Shown: positions 27,078 through 36,545 of the stretch, piece by piece
Numbering within the stretch: position 1 is the first letter of the stretch
How the letters are laid out: each line of letters begins with the position of its first letter
From: Synechococcus sp. A18-25c
Lineage (GTDB): Bacteria > Cyanobacteriota > Cyanobacteriia > PCC-6307 > Cyanobiaceae
Reading direction: 5' to 3'
DNA: 64,000 nt
Assembly (NCBI RefSeq): GCF_014280035.1
Contig: NZ_CP047957.1
Span: 1,984,001-2,048,000, forward strand
Notes under the pieces: generated by a model
The model's input: the letters and a program-made list of their open reading frames with translations, nothing else
The model's database searches: none
Told to the model about the DNA's origin: nothing
Program-made: the position numbers and the translations under genes

Positions 27078-29491
27078 CGAAAATCAGCATTTAGCTTGGT
27101 GATAGGTTGTCCCGCAGCGATAAAAGCTGTCGCTATCAACTTGTTATCAGTACCGACTGTTAAAGGACAAATTCCAACCGGGGGAGACATTGATATTGTA
27201 TTTTCCAAAGAAATAACATCGCCCTCATGGATATTCATCAAAGCATGCAAAGACTTTTTCTGGGTCCTCCAAGTTTCATACTCTTCAGGAATGACCCCAA
27301 AGGAATCTTCTCCACCAATCAGAAAAGATTCATCGATAATATTTTTTAAATCCATTAGTTGTTCATTTGTCTTAGATATAAGTTGATCGGGACCCGGAAG
27401 ATTGGAATCCAATGTAAAATGAACCTCTAATGCGCTTGCACCCATATGAATCGCATTTATAGGTGCTGCTATACCAACCGTATGATCAGAATAACCGAAC
27501 TTAAATCCTAGTGACTTAAGAAATGCAATGGAACGCATGTTGACAGATGAAAGAGGAGTTGGATAACTAGAGTTACAATACAAAAATGTTACATCATGTA
27601 TGGAGTTTTTATATAAACTAGCTACAGCCTCTACATCTTTTTTCGAAGACATACCCGTTGATATAAATAAGTTTAATGGCGAATAGTGATCAATCAAACG
27701 ACGGTGAAGGTGAATATTATTAAGGTCCATTGATGCAACTTTTATATGCCCCAGCCCAGTTGAAAGTAAGAACTCTAAACTTGAATTATCAAAAGCAGTG
27801 CACATAGGGATTTTACCGTATGACCTTATTAATTCAAAACATCGAACAACATCTGATTGGTTAATCTGACAACGATCTAAGAGCTCGAGTATATTTTCAT
27901 CTTGATCCTGTGCAGACTCAACATGATTGAGTTCCCTTACAGATGATCCAATACGATTCGAGGCCTCATAAAGCTGAAGCTTGACAATGTCTGCCGAAGA
28001 GCAGGCATTACGTACAAGATCATCTAATAAACTAAGACTGCCATTATGGTTAATGCCAACCTCAGCAATAATAAGAGGTTTATTTGATCGTTTTGAGCTC
28101 GGCTTATGAATACCGGATGATACAATATTACTAGAAAAATATTGACGAGTTAAAGATTTTTGGCCTTCGTCACAAAGAAGGTCTGAAGCAAGTTCTTTTG
28201 CTTGACAAAATATGACCTGCATATCATTATAAGCAAAATTTGCACCAGTGCCAATTAGCTCAAGATTTTTGATTCCAGAAAGAAATGAATTGGTTGACTT
28301 AAGTTCTAGCTTGTTTTTATGCGTCTGCAACGGATAAACATACGGCTCTATATTAACACTTGTTAGATTAGGTTTTCCAAATCTGGACAAGATAGATGTT
28401 AAGGATAAGGAGTCAATTGTCCTCTCTACAATCGTATCTAAAAAACTTTGAACATCTGGCGAAGTAAAATCTGTTGTAAATGTTGACTCTGCAATAATAT
28501 AAGTCCGATCCTTTTTATAAGACAAATTTAAAGCTGGGCACAGTTTTGTAGGTTCTGTAATACGATTAAAGCATATCGAAGGATCTGAAAAATATAACCA
28601 GTGATATGGATCAGGAATAATTGAATTATGGCCTTCATATGATAGATAAACGCTCGCAATTCCTCTAAAAGTAAGATTACATTCATAATTTAAAAAGGAA
28701 GCCAAAGTAGTTAAAGGCAAAGTACTTATGACAACATCATCTGGATCAAGCGCAAGAGAATTGTGATCGGCAAAGTGTAGAGCTTTAATGCGGCCTGAGT
28801 CTAATTCTAGACCGGTTATTTTATGTTCAAATAGCACAGAAGAGTTATTTTTTTTATTAATTAAGGACGATATGTTTTCAAATAAATAACCCGTGCCTCT
28901 TGAGGAAACCCCGCAAAATTGATCTCCGAAAAATGGCTCGGTTCTATTTACTCTCCTGATTCTTTTAGGTGCCCAATCAGGAAGCAACAATTCAGGAGAA
29001 ACTCCCCAAACCTTCTCGGGATAAACCTTGAAAAAGTTTTCAGCGATTGTAGGTCCAACTAAACCGGTAACATATTCATAAAATGATTTTGATTTAGAAC
29101 AGAGTAAATCATCGGGATAATACTGGAGATCAGAGATTAATTCTTCTAATTCGGTTCCAGACCAGTAGGAAGATGAAATCAATTGACTAGTGTTGATAGG
29201 ATAATCAAATAAGTAATCAGTTTCATTTTTTAATTTATAGTTGGCGGCAAAGTATTGTTTTTCAAAAAGACTGTTTTCCAGAAGTCTTTGCCAATCTTCC
29301 CAAATCCACTTCAGTGGCGTGTGTAAAATATGTGGGCCAGTATCAACAATAAAATTATTCCACTCCCAGGAACGCGCCATACCACCTGGAATTGATTGCT
29401 TTTCGTATACACTTACTTTTGAACCATGTTGATTAAGGTAATAAGCAAGAGAAAGCCCTGCTGGACCAGCACCAAGTATATGAAATCTCAT
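27074..29491 (-). CDS. Fusion: FAD-dependent oxidoreductase plus NeuB-type sialate synthase with SAF domain
   Basis: A single 805-aa frame with two enzymes. Residues 1 to about 455 are a FAD protein of the amine oxidase / UDP-galactopyranose mutase-like group: GAGPAGLSLAYYL, EKQSIPGGMARSWEW and the C-terminal FAD contact GTGANFAYNDMQV. From about residue 470 a NeuB domain begins (IIAEVGINHNGS), with KLQLYEAS, GYSDHTVG and EVHFTLDSNLPGPD; the two His that bind the metal in NeuB are kept, while the usual EKH and GPDH are EVH and GPDQ. The last 65 residues (KSLHALMNIHEGDVI) match the SAF antifreeze-like domain. NeuB condenses phosphoenolpyruvate with a six-carbon sugar to a nonulosonic acid. The linked oxidoreductase probably handles its substrate or product. 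Confidence 0.85.
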   Translation of the reverse strand: MRFHILGAGPAGLSLAYYLNQHGSKVSVYEKQSIPGGMARSWEWNNFIVDTGPHILHTPLKWIWEDWQRLLENSLFEKQYFAANYKLKNETDYLFDYPINTSQLISSSYWSGTELEELISDLQYYPDDLLCSKSKSFYEYVTGLVGPTIAENFFKVYPEKVWGVSPELLLPDWAPKRIRRVNRTEPFFGDQFCGVSSRGTGYLFENISSLINKKNNSSVLFEHKITGLELDSGRIKALHFADHNSLALDPDDVVISTLPLTTLASFLNYECNLTFRGIASVYLSYEGHNSIIPDPYHWLYFSDPSICFNRITEPTKLCPALNLSYKKDRTYIIAESTFTTDFTSPDVQSFLDTIVERTIDSLSLTSILSRFGKPNLTSVNIEPYVYPLQTHKNKLELKSTNSFLSGIKNLELIGTGANFAYNDMQVIFCQAKELASDLLCDEGQKSLTRQYFSSNIVSSGIHKPSSKRSNKPLIIAEVGINHNGSLSLLDDLVRNACSSADIVKLQLYEASNRIGSSVRELNHVESAQDQDENILELLDRCQINQSDVVRCFELIRSYGKIPMCTAFDNSSLEFLLSTGLGHIKVASMDLNNIHLHRRLIDHYSPLNLFISTGMSSKKDVEAVASLYKNSIHDVTFLYCNSSYPTPLSSVNMRSIAFLKSLGFKFGYSDHTVGIAAPINAIHMGASALEVHFTLDSNLPGPDQLISKTNEQLMDLKNIIDESFLIGGEDSFGVIPEEYETWRTQKKSLHALMNIHEGDVISLENTISMSPPVGICPLTVGTDNKLIATAFIAAGQPITKLNADFR

Positions 29492-29497
29492 GACTAA

Positions 29498-30262
29498 TCA
29501 ACAAGTAAATCCACCATCAACCATTATATCGGCACCATTAAGAGACGTAGGAGAGTCGAACACAATCCATTGCAATGTCTTGAGCGCGTCGTTAACTGGC
29601 ACTAATTTAGATTGTGGTGATAGTTTGTGATAGGCCGATACAAAGTCGCTATTTTGGTTTGACTGAATCCCACCAAATGAAACACAGTTACATCTTCCAG
29701 AAAAGCGGGCTAAGTATCTTGCTGCTTGCTTAACCAACGGTATTTGAGCACTTTTGCCAGCTGAATACGCGACAGGCTTATAAATATCACCAGTTTTAGA
29801 GTAAAGCACAGGATTGGGAATAGTATAAGTATATATTGATCCTATCATTATAACATGAGAGGCCTGAAGACCATGCTTATCAAGTAGATGGAGTAGATTA
29901 TACGACGAACCGCATGTTATATTCAATGACATACAAAACTGATTTGGCAATAGAGAAAAAGGAGATGGAAACTTTTCTACAATTCCCTCGCTAGTGACAG
30001 GAAAATCTTTTGCAACAAAATTGATGAATGTGATTTCACCTGCTAAGTCGAGGGGTAAATCATTAATATAGTCTGATAACACAACATCTGCTTCGACTAG
30101 CTTCAAATTAGAAGTATTTAATTCAGCCAAGCTATTAAGAGACGATATGTTAATATCTACTGCAATAATTGTAAGGTCCTTATCCAGGCGTGCAAGACAA
30201 ACTTCTACAAACTTTTTTCCCAAAAATCCTCCGGCGCCAAGAACAACAAGAGTTGATATCAT
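29498..30262 (-). CDS. Short-chain dehydrogenase/reductase in the sugar operon (PtmA-like)
   Basis: A 254-aa SDR with a nucleotide-binding GAGGFLGKKFVE at the N-terminus, an acidic residue closing the second strand (AVDIN, suggesting NAD preference), a serine region (MIGSIYTY) and the catalytic YSAGK near residue 169. The C-terminal MVDGGFTC is typical of classical SDRs that resemble flagellin-modification PtmA proteins. It reads in the same direction as its neighbours, with a 4-base overlap with the cytidylyltransferase and a 6-base gap to the fusion gene. Substrate not deducible; a sugar nucleotide or nonulosonate precursor is likely from context. Confidence 0.82.
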   Translation of the reverse strand: MISTLVVLGAGGFLGKKFVEVCLARLDKDLTIIAVDINISSLNSLAELNTSNLKLVEADVVLSDYINDLPLDLAGEITFINFVAKDFPVTSEGIVEKFPSPFSLLPNQFCMSLNITCGSSYNLLHLLDKHGLQASHVIMIGSIYTYTIPNPVLYSKTGDIYKPVAYSAGKSAQIPLVKQAARYLARFSGRCNCVSFGGIQSNQNSDFVSAYHKLSPQSKLVPVNDALKTLQWIVFDSPTSLNGADIMVDGGFTC

Positions 30263-31005
30263 TGGATCCAGCCCTGATCGAAAGAGTATTGTGAATTTAA
30301 GCGAGATAACCCTTGATTTCTATAGATTTCAACAAATGAAGGTAGTGGTGCATGGATATCCTTTGCTGTTTCTAATAAAATTTTAAGTACTTCAAGGTCT
30401 TCTTGATAATCTAAAGTTATCCGAACATCAGAGTAATTTTCACCACTAGCTGGTGCAAGTAGTAATCTCTTGATTCCAGATAATCGACCATCCCACAAAG
30501 GGAAAGTAACATGTTCGCGATCTTTGGGAGAATCAAAAAAATTACTTACCTTGATAAGCGTAGACTTAGAAAACACCTCAATATCACTACCATTACAAAA
30601 TTTCGAAAGGTTTGCAGGCGTATACGTAGATACATATTCATAGCTGCCTTCAAAATAAGTTTTAACGGCAAGATCGAGTAATTTAGGATCGACTAGAGGA
30701 CAGTCACTTGTGACGCGCACAATTACACAATCTTCGTATTCATCCAAAGCGCTTAAATGTCGTGATACTAAATCATTAAGAGAACCTCTATGGTATTTGT
30801 AACATGATTCCTCGAGATACTTTACAAGAGCATTACTTGACTGGTCTGAGGGCACTATAAATTTAAAATCATCCAACATAGATGACTTTTGCAAGCGTTT
30901 ATAGATCAAGTCTAATGATGTGAGATTTTTGTATATTGGGATAAGAACTTTTCCAGGCAATCTCGTAGATGTTTTTCTGGCCTGAGAGAGACAAATGACA
31001 TTCAT
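30259..31005 (-). CDS. Cytidylyltransferase-like sugar nucleotide synthase (SpsF/NeuA type)
   Basis: A 248-aa nucleotidyltransferase predicted to activate a nonulosonic-acid-type sugar with CTP. The N-terminal motif QARKTSTRLPGKVL is the classic nucleotide-binding loop of the CMP-sugar synthetase/SpsF family. The metal-binding segment VRVTSDCPLVDPKLLD and RITLDYQEDLEVL (acidic pair) are also visible. It is placed 3 bases from the aminotransferase and overlaps the SDR by 4 bases. Sequence groups it with spore-coat SpsF-type enzymes rather than classical NeuA; the exact nucleotide sugar is open. Confidence 0.85.
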   Translation of the reverse strand: MNVICLSQARKTSTRLPGKVLIPIYKNLTSLDLIYKRLQKSSMLDDFKFIVPSDQSSNALVKYLEESCYKYHRGSLNDLVSRHLSALDEYEDCVIVRVTSDCPLVDPKLLDLAVKTYFEGSYEYVSTYTPANLSKFCNGSDIEVFSKSTLIKVSNFFDSPKDREHVTFPLWDGRLSGIKRLLLAPASGENYSDVRITLDYQEDLEVLKILLETAKDIHAPLPSFVEIYRNQGLSRLNSQYSFDQGWIQ

Positions 31006-31008
31006 TAT

Positions 31009-32331
31009 TTAAAGGGATTGAGTACGAGAAAAACCATTCTCTATAGTGCCTATATTTAAAAGCTCTTTATTAAGTAAATGCTTATTGTAAGTCAAATCAT
31101 AAGAAAATTTATTAATAACAGTGCCAAATACTCTTTCAAATGACTTGGTTTCAAAAGGCGTATGCGCCAAAGATGGATAAACTGTTGTACTAAAAAGATA
31201 CCCTTCATGAGCCATCCTAGAACAAATCAATGACTTTAACTCCAAAGAAGAAAAACTTTGGTGTGTAAATTGAAAACTAATCATTGTCGTCAAAGAATTG
31301 ATTTTATATTCAATTTTATTTTTATCTAACACATTTATAATAGAAGAGCGGATGGCGGAGCCATTTTGTTGAATCTTTTTAAACATTTGATTCCAATTTG
31401 ATAACACCTTGAGTGTTGCACATCCTGCTGCTAGGCCAATTTGTTCTGTCCAGTGTGTGCTGCTTGCAAAACATTCTTCACAGGTTGTGCGATATTTTTG
31501 CTGTGCTGCAACAGCCGAGATGGCATAGCCATTGCCTAAAGATTTTCCAATGACAAAAAAATCGGGAATTAATTTGATTTGACGGCATGCAAGCTTTGTT
31601 GAAAATCTAAATCCGCTAGTTACTTCATCCGAAATTAAAATGCCTCCTTTTCTTTGAAATTCATTTAAATATTCAGCTACATCATGACCTAATATTTCGT
31701 ATCTTGCACTCTCAAATATTATAATACCAGGGTCATAAACTTGACACGCGTTTTTTAAATCTGCAAGGTTCTGTGCATTAACTGCTTGAGAATATTGAGA
31801 ATATGCATCTGGTACACCTTGAGTATTTAGACCTGGCAAAAAAATTGATTCGAATTTATCTGGACTGGAAATATTTGCGCTTAAATACCAATCATGCCAA
31901 CCGTGATAGCCACAAACAAGGACTCTTGGATTAGATGCTACAGAACGTGCATACCTAATACATAATGAAAGTGCTTCACCACCACCTCTTAAAAATTTCC
32001 AAACAAAATCGCCTTCAAAGAATTGATTAAGTAACTCAGCCAACTCAACTTCGTATGGAGACAATAGTGTGGTTAGAGGTGCCCTGAAAACCGATGAAGG
32101 CATAAAAGAATTATGCATTCTGTTTTGATACCCTAAGAGATTACAACCTATAGAAAACTCACTAAAATCTCTATACCATCGATTGTCAACCGATTTTATT
32201 TTGCAACCTTTAGCCTTAACGTAATAGGAGGGCCATACTTTTGAGCAATACCGAGAAGGTCGCTTGGAAAGCAAGCCACAACCACCAATTATTGTTTGGC
32301 AAGCTCTGTTCCAATATGAAATTCCTTCCAA
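31009..32331 (-). CDS. Class III aminotransferase, glutamate-1-semialdehyde aminomutase-like
   Basis: A 440-aa PLP enzyme related to GSA 2,1-aminomutase but of the subgroup found next to SpsF genes. Visible marks are the N-terminal GLLSKRPSRY segment, the glycine-rich FLRGGGEALSLCIRYAR, the ISDEVTSGFRF aspartate region and the PLP lysine near residue 262 in VIGKSLGNGYAIS. The GSA core gene of the chlorophyll pathway is expected elsewhere, so this copy is probably specialised for amino sugar formation. No ATG fits the N-terminus; TTG 32331 is the likely start and an in-frame TAA lies three codons upstream. Confidence 0.83.
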   Translation of the reverse strand: MEGISYWNRACQTIIGGCGLLSKRPSRYCSKVWPSYYVKAKGCKIKSVDNRWYRDFSEFSIGCNLLGYQNRMHNSFMPSSVFRAPLTTLLSPYEVELAELLNQFFEGDFVWKFLRGGGEALSLCIRYARSVASNPRVLVCGYHGWHDWYLSANISSPDKFESIFLPGLNTQGVPDAYSQYSQAVNAQNLADLKNACQVYDPGIIIFESARYEILGHDVAEYLNEFQRKGGILISDEVTSGFRFSTKLACRQIKLIPDFFVIGKSLGNGYAISAVAAQQKYRTTCEECFASSTHWTEQIGLAAGCATLKVLSNWNQMFKKIQQNGSAIRSSIINVLDKNKIEYKINSLTTMISFQFTHQSFSSLELKSLICSRMAHEGYLFSTTVYPSLAHTPFETKSFERVFGTVINKFSYDLTYNKHLLNKELLNIGTIENGFSRTQSL

Positions 32332-32556
32332 AGTCCATTAGATCATGTGATTGTATAATACCAGATAAACTTTCCTCTCGCGAAGCCATTGTAACATTCA
32401 ATGCAAACCCAAAGTCGAGGAGGTTTGAAGAAAGATTCTATATTTTTAAAATTTTAAATTCCCTATACCTACAAATACCGTGAAAATAAAAATCTACGAT
32501 TGTGAAGCAATAGGTATTCAAAACATTCCGCATTAGATGCATGATAAAGCTTTATA

Positions 32557-33657
32557 TTATCGCTTAAATCCATATACTTCTACAATACTAGAATGAGAGC
32601 CCATCTGAACCAGCTTTCTTACATGACTCTGATCAAGTATGCATTCTTCGTCATTTTTAATCACATCCCAACCCTGATCTGGTATTTTTATTTCATCAAT
32701 TGTTCGTTTACTGCCATCTCGTTCAGATCTAAATCTGCGATTTCTTGAATAAAAGCATTCGGGCTGAATGGTCTTAAAAATTAAATCTAAGTATTCATTT
32801 AAATATTTCGGACTCATCTCTAAGAAACTCTCTGAGTTGATTGTCAGCGATATTGGCTCGGGATAATCATTTAATAACTTGAATTTATCAGATGGAACTA
32901 ATAAGATCGAAGAAGTGCTAGAGTTTTTATATTCAATGGCTTGTTTTTTTAACTTCTCGGAAGAGTCAACAAAAACACAATTCACATCTGGAAGCAGTGA
33001 TTCTAAATAAAAACAGCTAACCACTAGTGAACTAGGTATGTCTACAATTATATAATTTATTTTTATCTCTTTCTTGAGAAGTGTATTGGTGATGGTTTGA
33101 CAGAGGTTACCATAACCAGCCCCTATTTCTAAAATGTTGATAGTGTTCATTTTTAAATCAAGTGCATTTTTTTTAATTAAATTAGAAGTCATAACTGCCG
33201 ATTTTACAGATCCCCAAGATGCGACAACATCTTGACCTGTAGCAGGCATCTGACAATTAAAATGGGGAATTGCTCCAATGCTCGTAAACGGCACAAGATA
33301 GTCCCAAAAATCGGGACAATATGTGTTAACTCTATCAATTAATGCGAGTTCTTCAGTGAATGAGGGGTCAAACTCGGATAAGTTCTTGATGGATTGAAGA
33401 AATTGACTTTTAGTAGCCTCTTGCCCAAGCAGTATTCTGAAAATAAGGCCACTAAATTGCAACGTATTTTGATCCCAGGACTCCAAAAAACCACCATGTA
33501 TTGGTAACGAGGAAAAAATCGGCAAAGTTGATTTTACCAATTCAGGCAGTTTTGCAATCACAAAATCAGCATTATTCCACAGAAAGCCATATTCCTGAAC
33601 AGAATTATTCTTATTAACAATATATTTGATTATTTGATCAATAGAATTTGAATTCAT
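32557..33657 (-). CDS. Putative sugar O-methyltransferase (NanM-like)
   Basis: First gene of the sugar operon, about 366 aa. The SAM-binding region reads INILEIGAGYGNLCQTI near residue 185, with the following IDIPSS-like strand (IVDIPSS) fitting a class I methyltransferase. The overall layout, with a long N-terminal part and a C-terminal FYSRNRR segment, resembles the putative sugar O-methyltransferase family named after NanM, which sits in sialic-acid-like gene clusters. ATG 33657 is preferred to the in-frame TTG 33675. It is separated from the aminotransferase by about 225 bases, so an internal promoter there is possible. Confidence 0.75.
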   Translation of the reverse strand: MNSNSIDQIIKYIVNKNNSVQEYGFLWNNADFVIAKLPELVKSTLPIFSSLPIHGGFLESWDQNTLQFSGLIFRILLGQEATKSQFLQSIKNLSEFDPSFTEELALIDRVNTYCPDFWDYLVPFTSIGAIPHFNCQMPATGQDVVASWGSVKSAVMTSNLIKKNALDLKMNTINILEIGAGYGNLCQTITNTLLKKEIKINYIIVDIPSSLVVSCFYLESLLPDVNCVFVDSSEKLKKQAIEYKNSSTSSILLVPSDKFKLLNDYPEPISLTINSESFLEMSPKYLNEYLDLIFKTIQPECFYSRNRRFRSERDGSKRTIDEIKIPDQGWDVIKNDEECILDQSHVRKLVQMGSHSSIVEVYGFKR

Positions 33658-33999
33658 CTTGTGCTTGCAGTACAATCTAACTGTACCACATCCAGAACAG
33701 CACTAAGTTAGTTGAATTTCCAAAGGCCTTGAAAAGGTGTTAAAATTAAATATTAGCAGGAAGTTGTTATTTCCAATCTGCAATGCCAGCCTAACCTACT
33801 TTATTTACTTGCTCGCGCCTAATTTTACAACTAATCTTTTTGAGTAACAAACCATAAGTAACTATGTTTTTTCTTTAATTCAAATTTCAAAAACTGACTA
33901 AGTGTTTACAGCTAGATCAACCAGCGATGTAATTGCAAATTGTTTACTTTGTTTTAAATATATTTAAGCTCTACTTTTTACTTTTTCAAAAAATATTTA
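33658..33999. other. AT-rich intergenic region upstream of the sugar operon
   Basis: About 340 bases, strongly AT-rich, ending sharply at the GC-rich core near 34010. It probably holds the operon promoter (reading leftward) and possibly the 3' end of the next core transcript. No gene or clear terminator seen. Confidence 0.45.
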
Positions 34000-34347
34000 T
34001 CAGCTCAAGGAGAGGCAACGGTGCAAGTGGGCAATAGCGTGGTGACGGTGCGGGTGACTGCGGCCCGGCCCCATCGTTCCCAGCCAAAAGCTGCCATCCC
34101 CCTGAAACACCAGCACAGGCTTGCAGGCCCCCTTGCCATGGGTCTCCAACAAGGACATGCACAGCTTTTCAGCCACCTCGGCCCCTCTGGGGCGCGATCG
34201 CAGGCGACGCAAGACCGGATCCACCTGAGAGAACGAAACAAAGGTGGCTTTCTGCGAGTCAGTCACCAGAATCATCCCGTCGAGCCACTGGACTTCGTCG
34301 AGCAGATCCTCAATGGAAGGCAGCAGAGACGGCAGCGGAAAGGCCAA
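34000..34347 (-). CDS. Conserved hypothetical protein, 115 aa
   Basis: Soluble protein with core-genome composition. It starts at TTG 34347 with a strong GGGGGAG ribosome binding site five bases upstream, which decides the start. It contains SQKATFVSFSQVDPVLRR, a conserved-looking LVFQGDGSFWLGTMGP segment, and a His-rich end (HPHRHHAIAHLH). No family is recognised. It lies at the right border of the sugar island and reads toward it. Confidence 0.6.
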   Translation of the reverse strand: MAFPLPSLLPSIEDLLDEVQWLDGMILVTDSQKATFVSFSQVDPVLRRLRSRPRGAEVAEKLCMSLLETHGKGACKPVLVFQGDGSFWLGTMGPGRSHPHRHHAIAHLHRCLSLS

Positions 34348-34431
34348 GTGACTCCCCCTGTTTCTTAATCATTTCTTTCTAGTTCATCGGTCTCACTTGT
34401 CGCAAGCAAGACCACGTGAGTCAGTAAGCTC

Positions 34432-35133
34432 TCACGCCTTGACGATCAGCAGCCCCATCAGGCCACCAGCAACAGGACGATGGCGTGCCTGCTGGAAGCC
34501 GGCCTGCAGGGCGAGAGCTTCCTGTTCCGATCCGTTGGGGAAGCGCGCAAGGCTGGCCTCCAGGTAGGCGTAATGCTCTTCCAGACCCGCGCGAGCCGCG
34601 ACTGGCACCACCACGCGCCGCAGATAAGTGCGCTGAAATGCTGCAGCCGTAGACCCTGGCGGCAATCGGTTGAAATCCAACAGACCGGCTCTGCCATCGG
34701 CACGCAAGACCCGGCGCAACTCCTTCAGACCCGCAGAAGGATCAGACAGGTTACGCAAGCCATAGGCCATCACCGCGCCGTCAGCACTGGCATCTGGCAG
34801 GTCAAGCGCCAGGGCATCACCCTGCCTCCACACAACAGGCAACCAGGGTTCCCGGGCAGAACGACCGGCGGCAACCGCAAGAGGTGCTGCTGCTGCATCC
34901 ACACCGATCACCTCACCACCCGGCCGCAGACGCCGGCCCAGCGCCAAAGCCAGATCCCCCGTGCCACAACAAAGATCCAACCAGCGCTCTCCAGGCTGCG
35001 GAGACAACTGCAACACCATCTGGCGCTTCCACTGCCGATGCAATCCAAAACTCAACCAGTCATTGAGACGGTCGTATGTGGGCGCAGCGTCATTGAAGAG
35101 CTGTTCGACAGCCTCCGCATCACCAGGTTTCAC
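34432..35133 (-). CDS. menG: Demethylphylloquinone methyltransferase, UbiE/MenG family
   Basis: SAM-dependent C-methyltransferase that completes the quinone ring of phylloquinone (cofactor of photosystem I) in cyanobacteria. Motifs are NDAAPTYDRLNDWLSFGLHRQWKR, the SAM loop LDLCCGTGDLALAL, GVDAAAAPL, and the family signature YGLRNLSDPSAGLKELRRVL. The true start is GTG 35133, whose GTGA overlaps the stop of the upstream small membrane protein gene; an open extension to 35265 lies within that gene and is not used. The 233-aa length matches the family. Confidence 0.92.
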   Translation of the reverse strand: MKPGDAEAVEQLFNDAAPTYDRLNDWLSFGLHRQWKRQMVLQLSPQPGERWLDLCCGTGDLALALGRRLRPGGEVIGVDAAAAPLAVAAGRSAREPWLPVVWRQGDALALDLPDASADGAVMAYGLRNLSDPSAGLKELRRVLRADGRAGLLDFNRLPPGSTAAAFQRTYLRRVVVPVAARAGLEEHYAYLEASLARFPNGSEQEALALQAGFQQARHRPVAGGLMGLLIVKA

Positions 35134-35387
35134 AACGTCAAACCGTTGAGTGCCATCACCATCACCGTGGCCAGCCCCACAGCCGCTGAACACACCAAAC
35201 AGCCCGCCAACATCAGCGAGAACTCGCGTTGATCCACCGCGGACTGCATGAGCTGAAGAGCCCATGCCACCAAAGCGATCACTACCAGCACCAACAGCAC
35301 ACCGAGAGGAAGTGTCCAGCTGGAGGGAATCAAAGGCTGCGCCGCAGGCAGCCCAACATCCTCGAAAGTGGTTGACGCGACAAGCAC
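35130..35387 (-). CDS. Small membrane protein, function unknown
   Basis: An 85-aa protein with two hydrophobic spans, LGVLLVLVVIALVAWALQL (about residues 28-46) and a second from about residue 57 to 80, linked by a charged loop QSAVDQREFS. GTG 35387 is the start. It lies between hisF and menG on the same strand, and its stop overlaps the menG start by four bases, so its expression is tied to menG. No family recognised. Confidence 0.7.
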   Translation of the reverse strand: MLVASTTFEDVGLPAAQPLIPSSWTLPLGVLLVLVVIALVAWALQLMQSAVDQREFSLMLAGCLVCSAAVGLATVMVMALNGLTL

Positions 35388-35437
35388 CGTGTAAACGAGG
35401 TCAGACTGCGTTATTCGCTACAGATTAAGGAGAAAGT

Positions 35438-36217
35438 TCAAGGTTCCAGTGGTCGCACGGTCAACCCGCGACGAAGCAGATCCGATTTGATTTGTTCCAC
35501 GGTGAGCACGCCATCGTGAAGAAGGGAAGCCAAAAGCGCTGCAGAAGCCTGACCACCCGCAGGACCAGGGTCAAGAGCTTGCGCAATGTGATCCAGACAC
35601 CCTGCACCGCCAGATGCGATCACAGGCACAGGCACCGCCTGCGCCACCGCACGGGTGAGCGCCAAGTCGTATCCGGCTTGGGTGCCATCCCCATCCATCG
35701 ACGTGAGCAGAATCTCCCCCGCCCCGAGATCAGCCGCACGGCGCGCCCACTCGACCACATCCAGACCGGTGTTCTCACGCCCACCTTTGACGTAGACATC
35801 CCATCCGCCCGCATCGCGGCGACGTGCATCGATCGCCACCACGATGCATTGGCAGCCGAAACGATCCGCGCCTTCCTGCACCAGCTCAGGACGTCGCACC
35901 GCTGACGAATTCAGACTGACTTTGTCGGCACCGGCACGGAGCAGCTCCGTGATGCCCTCAACCGATCCGATGCCGCCTCCGACCGTGAAGGGAATCGTGA
36001 CCTGCTCCGATGTGCGTCGCACCAGGTCCACCAGGGTGGCCCGACCTTCATGGCTGGCGGCGATATCGAGAAACACCAACTCATCCGCACCAGCCTGGCT
36101 GTAGCGGCAGGCGAGTTCGACCGGGTCGCCTGCATCGCGAAGGCCGACAAAATTGACGCCCTTCACCACCCGTCCTTCGGCGACATCCAGGCAGGGGATT
36201 AGGCGGAGAGCGACCAT
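35438..36217 (-). CDS. hisF: Imidazole glycerol phosphate synthase cyclase subunit
   Basis: Makes imidazole glycerol phosphate and AICAR from PRFAR and ammonia, linking histidine and purine synthesis. A (beta-alpha)8 barrel protein of 259 aa with the catalytic Asp11 in [14 protein letters not shown] and the second catalytic Asp near residue 131 in VVAIDARR. The phosphate loops PFTVGGGIG and PVIASGGAG are intact, and the TSMDGDGT stretch is characteristic of HisF. ATG 36217 is the start; the gene is divergent from petP with a 53-base gap. Confidence 0.96.
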   Translation of the reverse strand: MVALRLIPCLDVAEGRVVKGVNFVGLRDAGDPVELACRYSQAGADELVFLDIAASHEGRATLVDLVRRTSEQVTIPFTVGGGIGSVEGITELLRAGADKVSLNSSAVRRPELVQEGADRFGCQCIVVAIDARRRDAGGWDVYVKGGRENTGLDVVEWARRAADLGAGEILLTSMDGDGTQAGYDLALTRAVAQAVPVPVIASGGAGCLDHIAQALDPGPAGGQASAALLASLLHDGVLTVEQIKSDLLRRGLTVRPLEP

Positions 36218-36270
36218 AGCGTTCGAGATATGGCTGTTAGGGTGCAGCCTCTCTCCAAGCCTCGCAGGCC

Positions 36271-36534
36271 ATGCTGGGAAGTCTGATCAAGCGGTTCACC
36301 GGATCGGAGCCTCTGCCGACCCCACAGCTCGACTCCATCGAGGTGGGCAGCAAGGTCCGTGTCACCCGCGTGCGTGACCGGATTCCCCAGGGCATGGTTG
36401 ACCTGCTGAAGACTGATGCCTTCGGCACCGTGACCGAATTCCGCACAGTTGACGGCAAAGGGATCGGCGTCGTCGTCGAGCTCAGCGACGGCTCCAGCTC
36501 CTGGTTTTTCGAAGACGAAATCGTCGCAGCCTGA
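36271..36534 (+). CDS. petP: Cytochrome b6f complex subunit PetP-like protein (DUF2862)
   Basis: An 87-aa protein matching the small SH3-like PetP/DUF2862 family, a peripheral subunit of the cyanobacterial cytochrome b6f complex that affects linear electron flow. Key stretches are [22 protein letters not shown] and the C-terminal [17 protein letters not shown]. It is followed by chlG 11 bases later, placing it in a short photosynthesis-related operon. Assignment is from family resemblance and context. Confidence 0.8.
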   Translation: MLGSLIKRFTGSEPLPTPQLDSIEVGSKVRVTRVRDRIPQGMVDLLKTDAFGTVTEFRTVDGKGIGVVVELSDGSSSWFFEDEIVAA

Positions 36535-36545
36535 GGTTCGAATCT

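Noticed and set aside
34480-35232. Plus-strand 250-codon frame opposite menG
   Set aside because: Antisense shadow with no domain.
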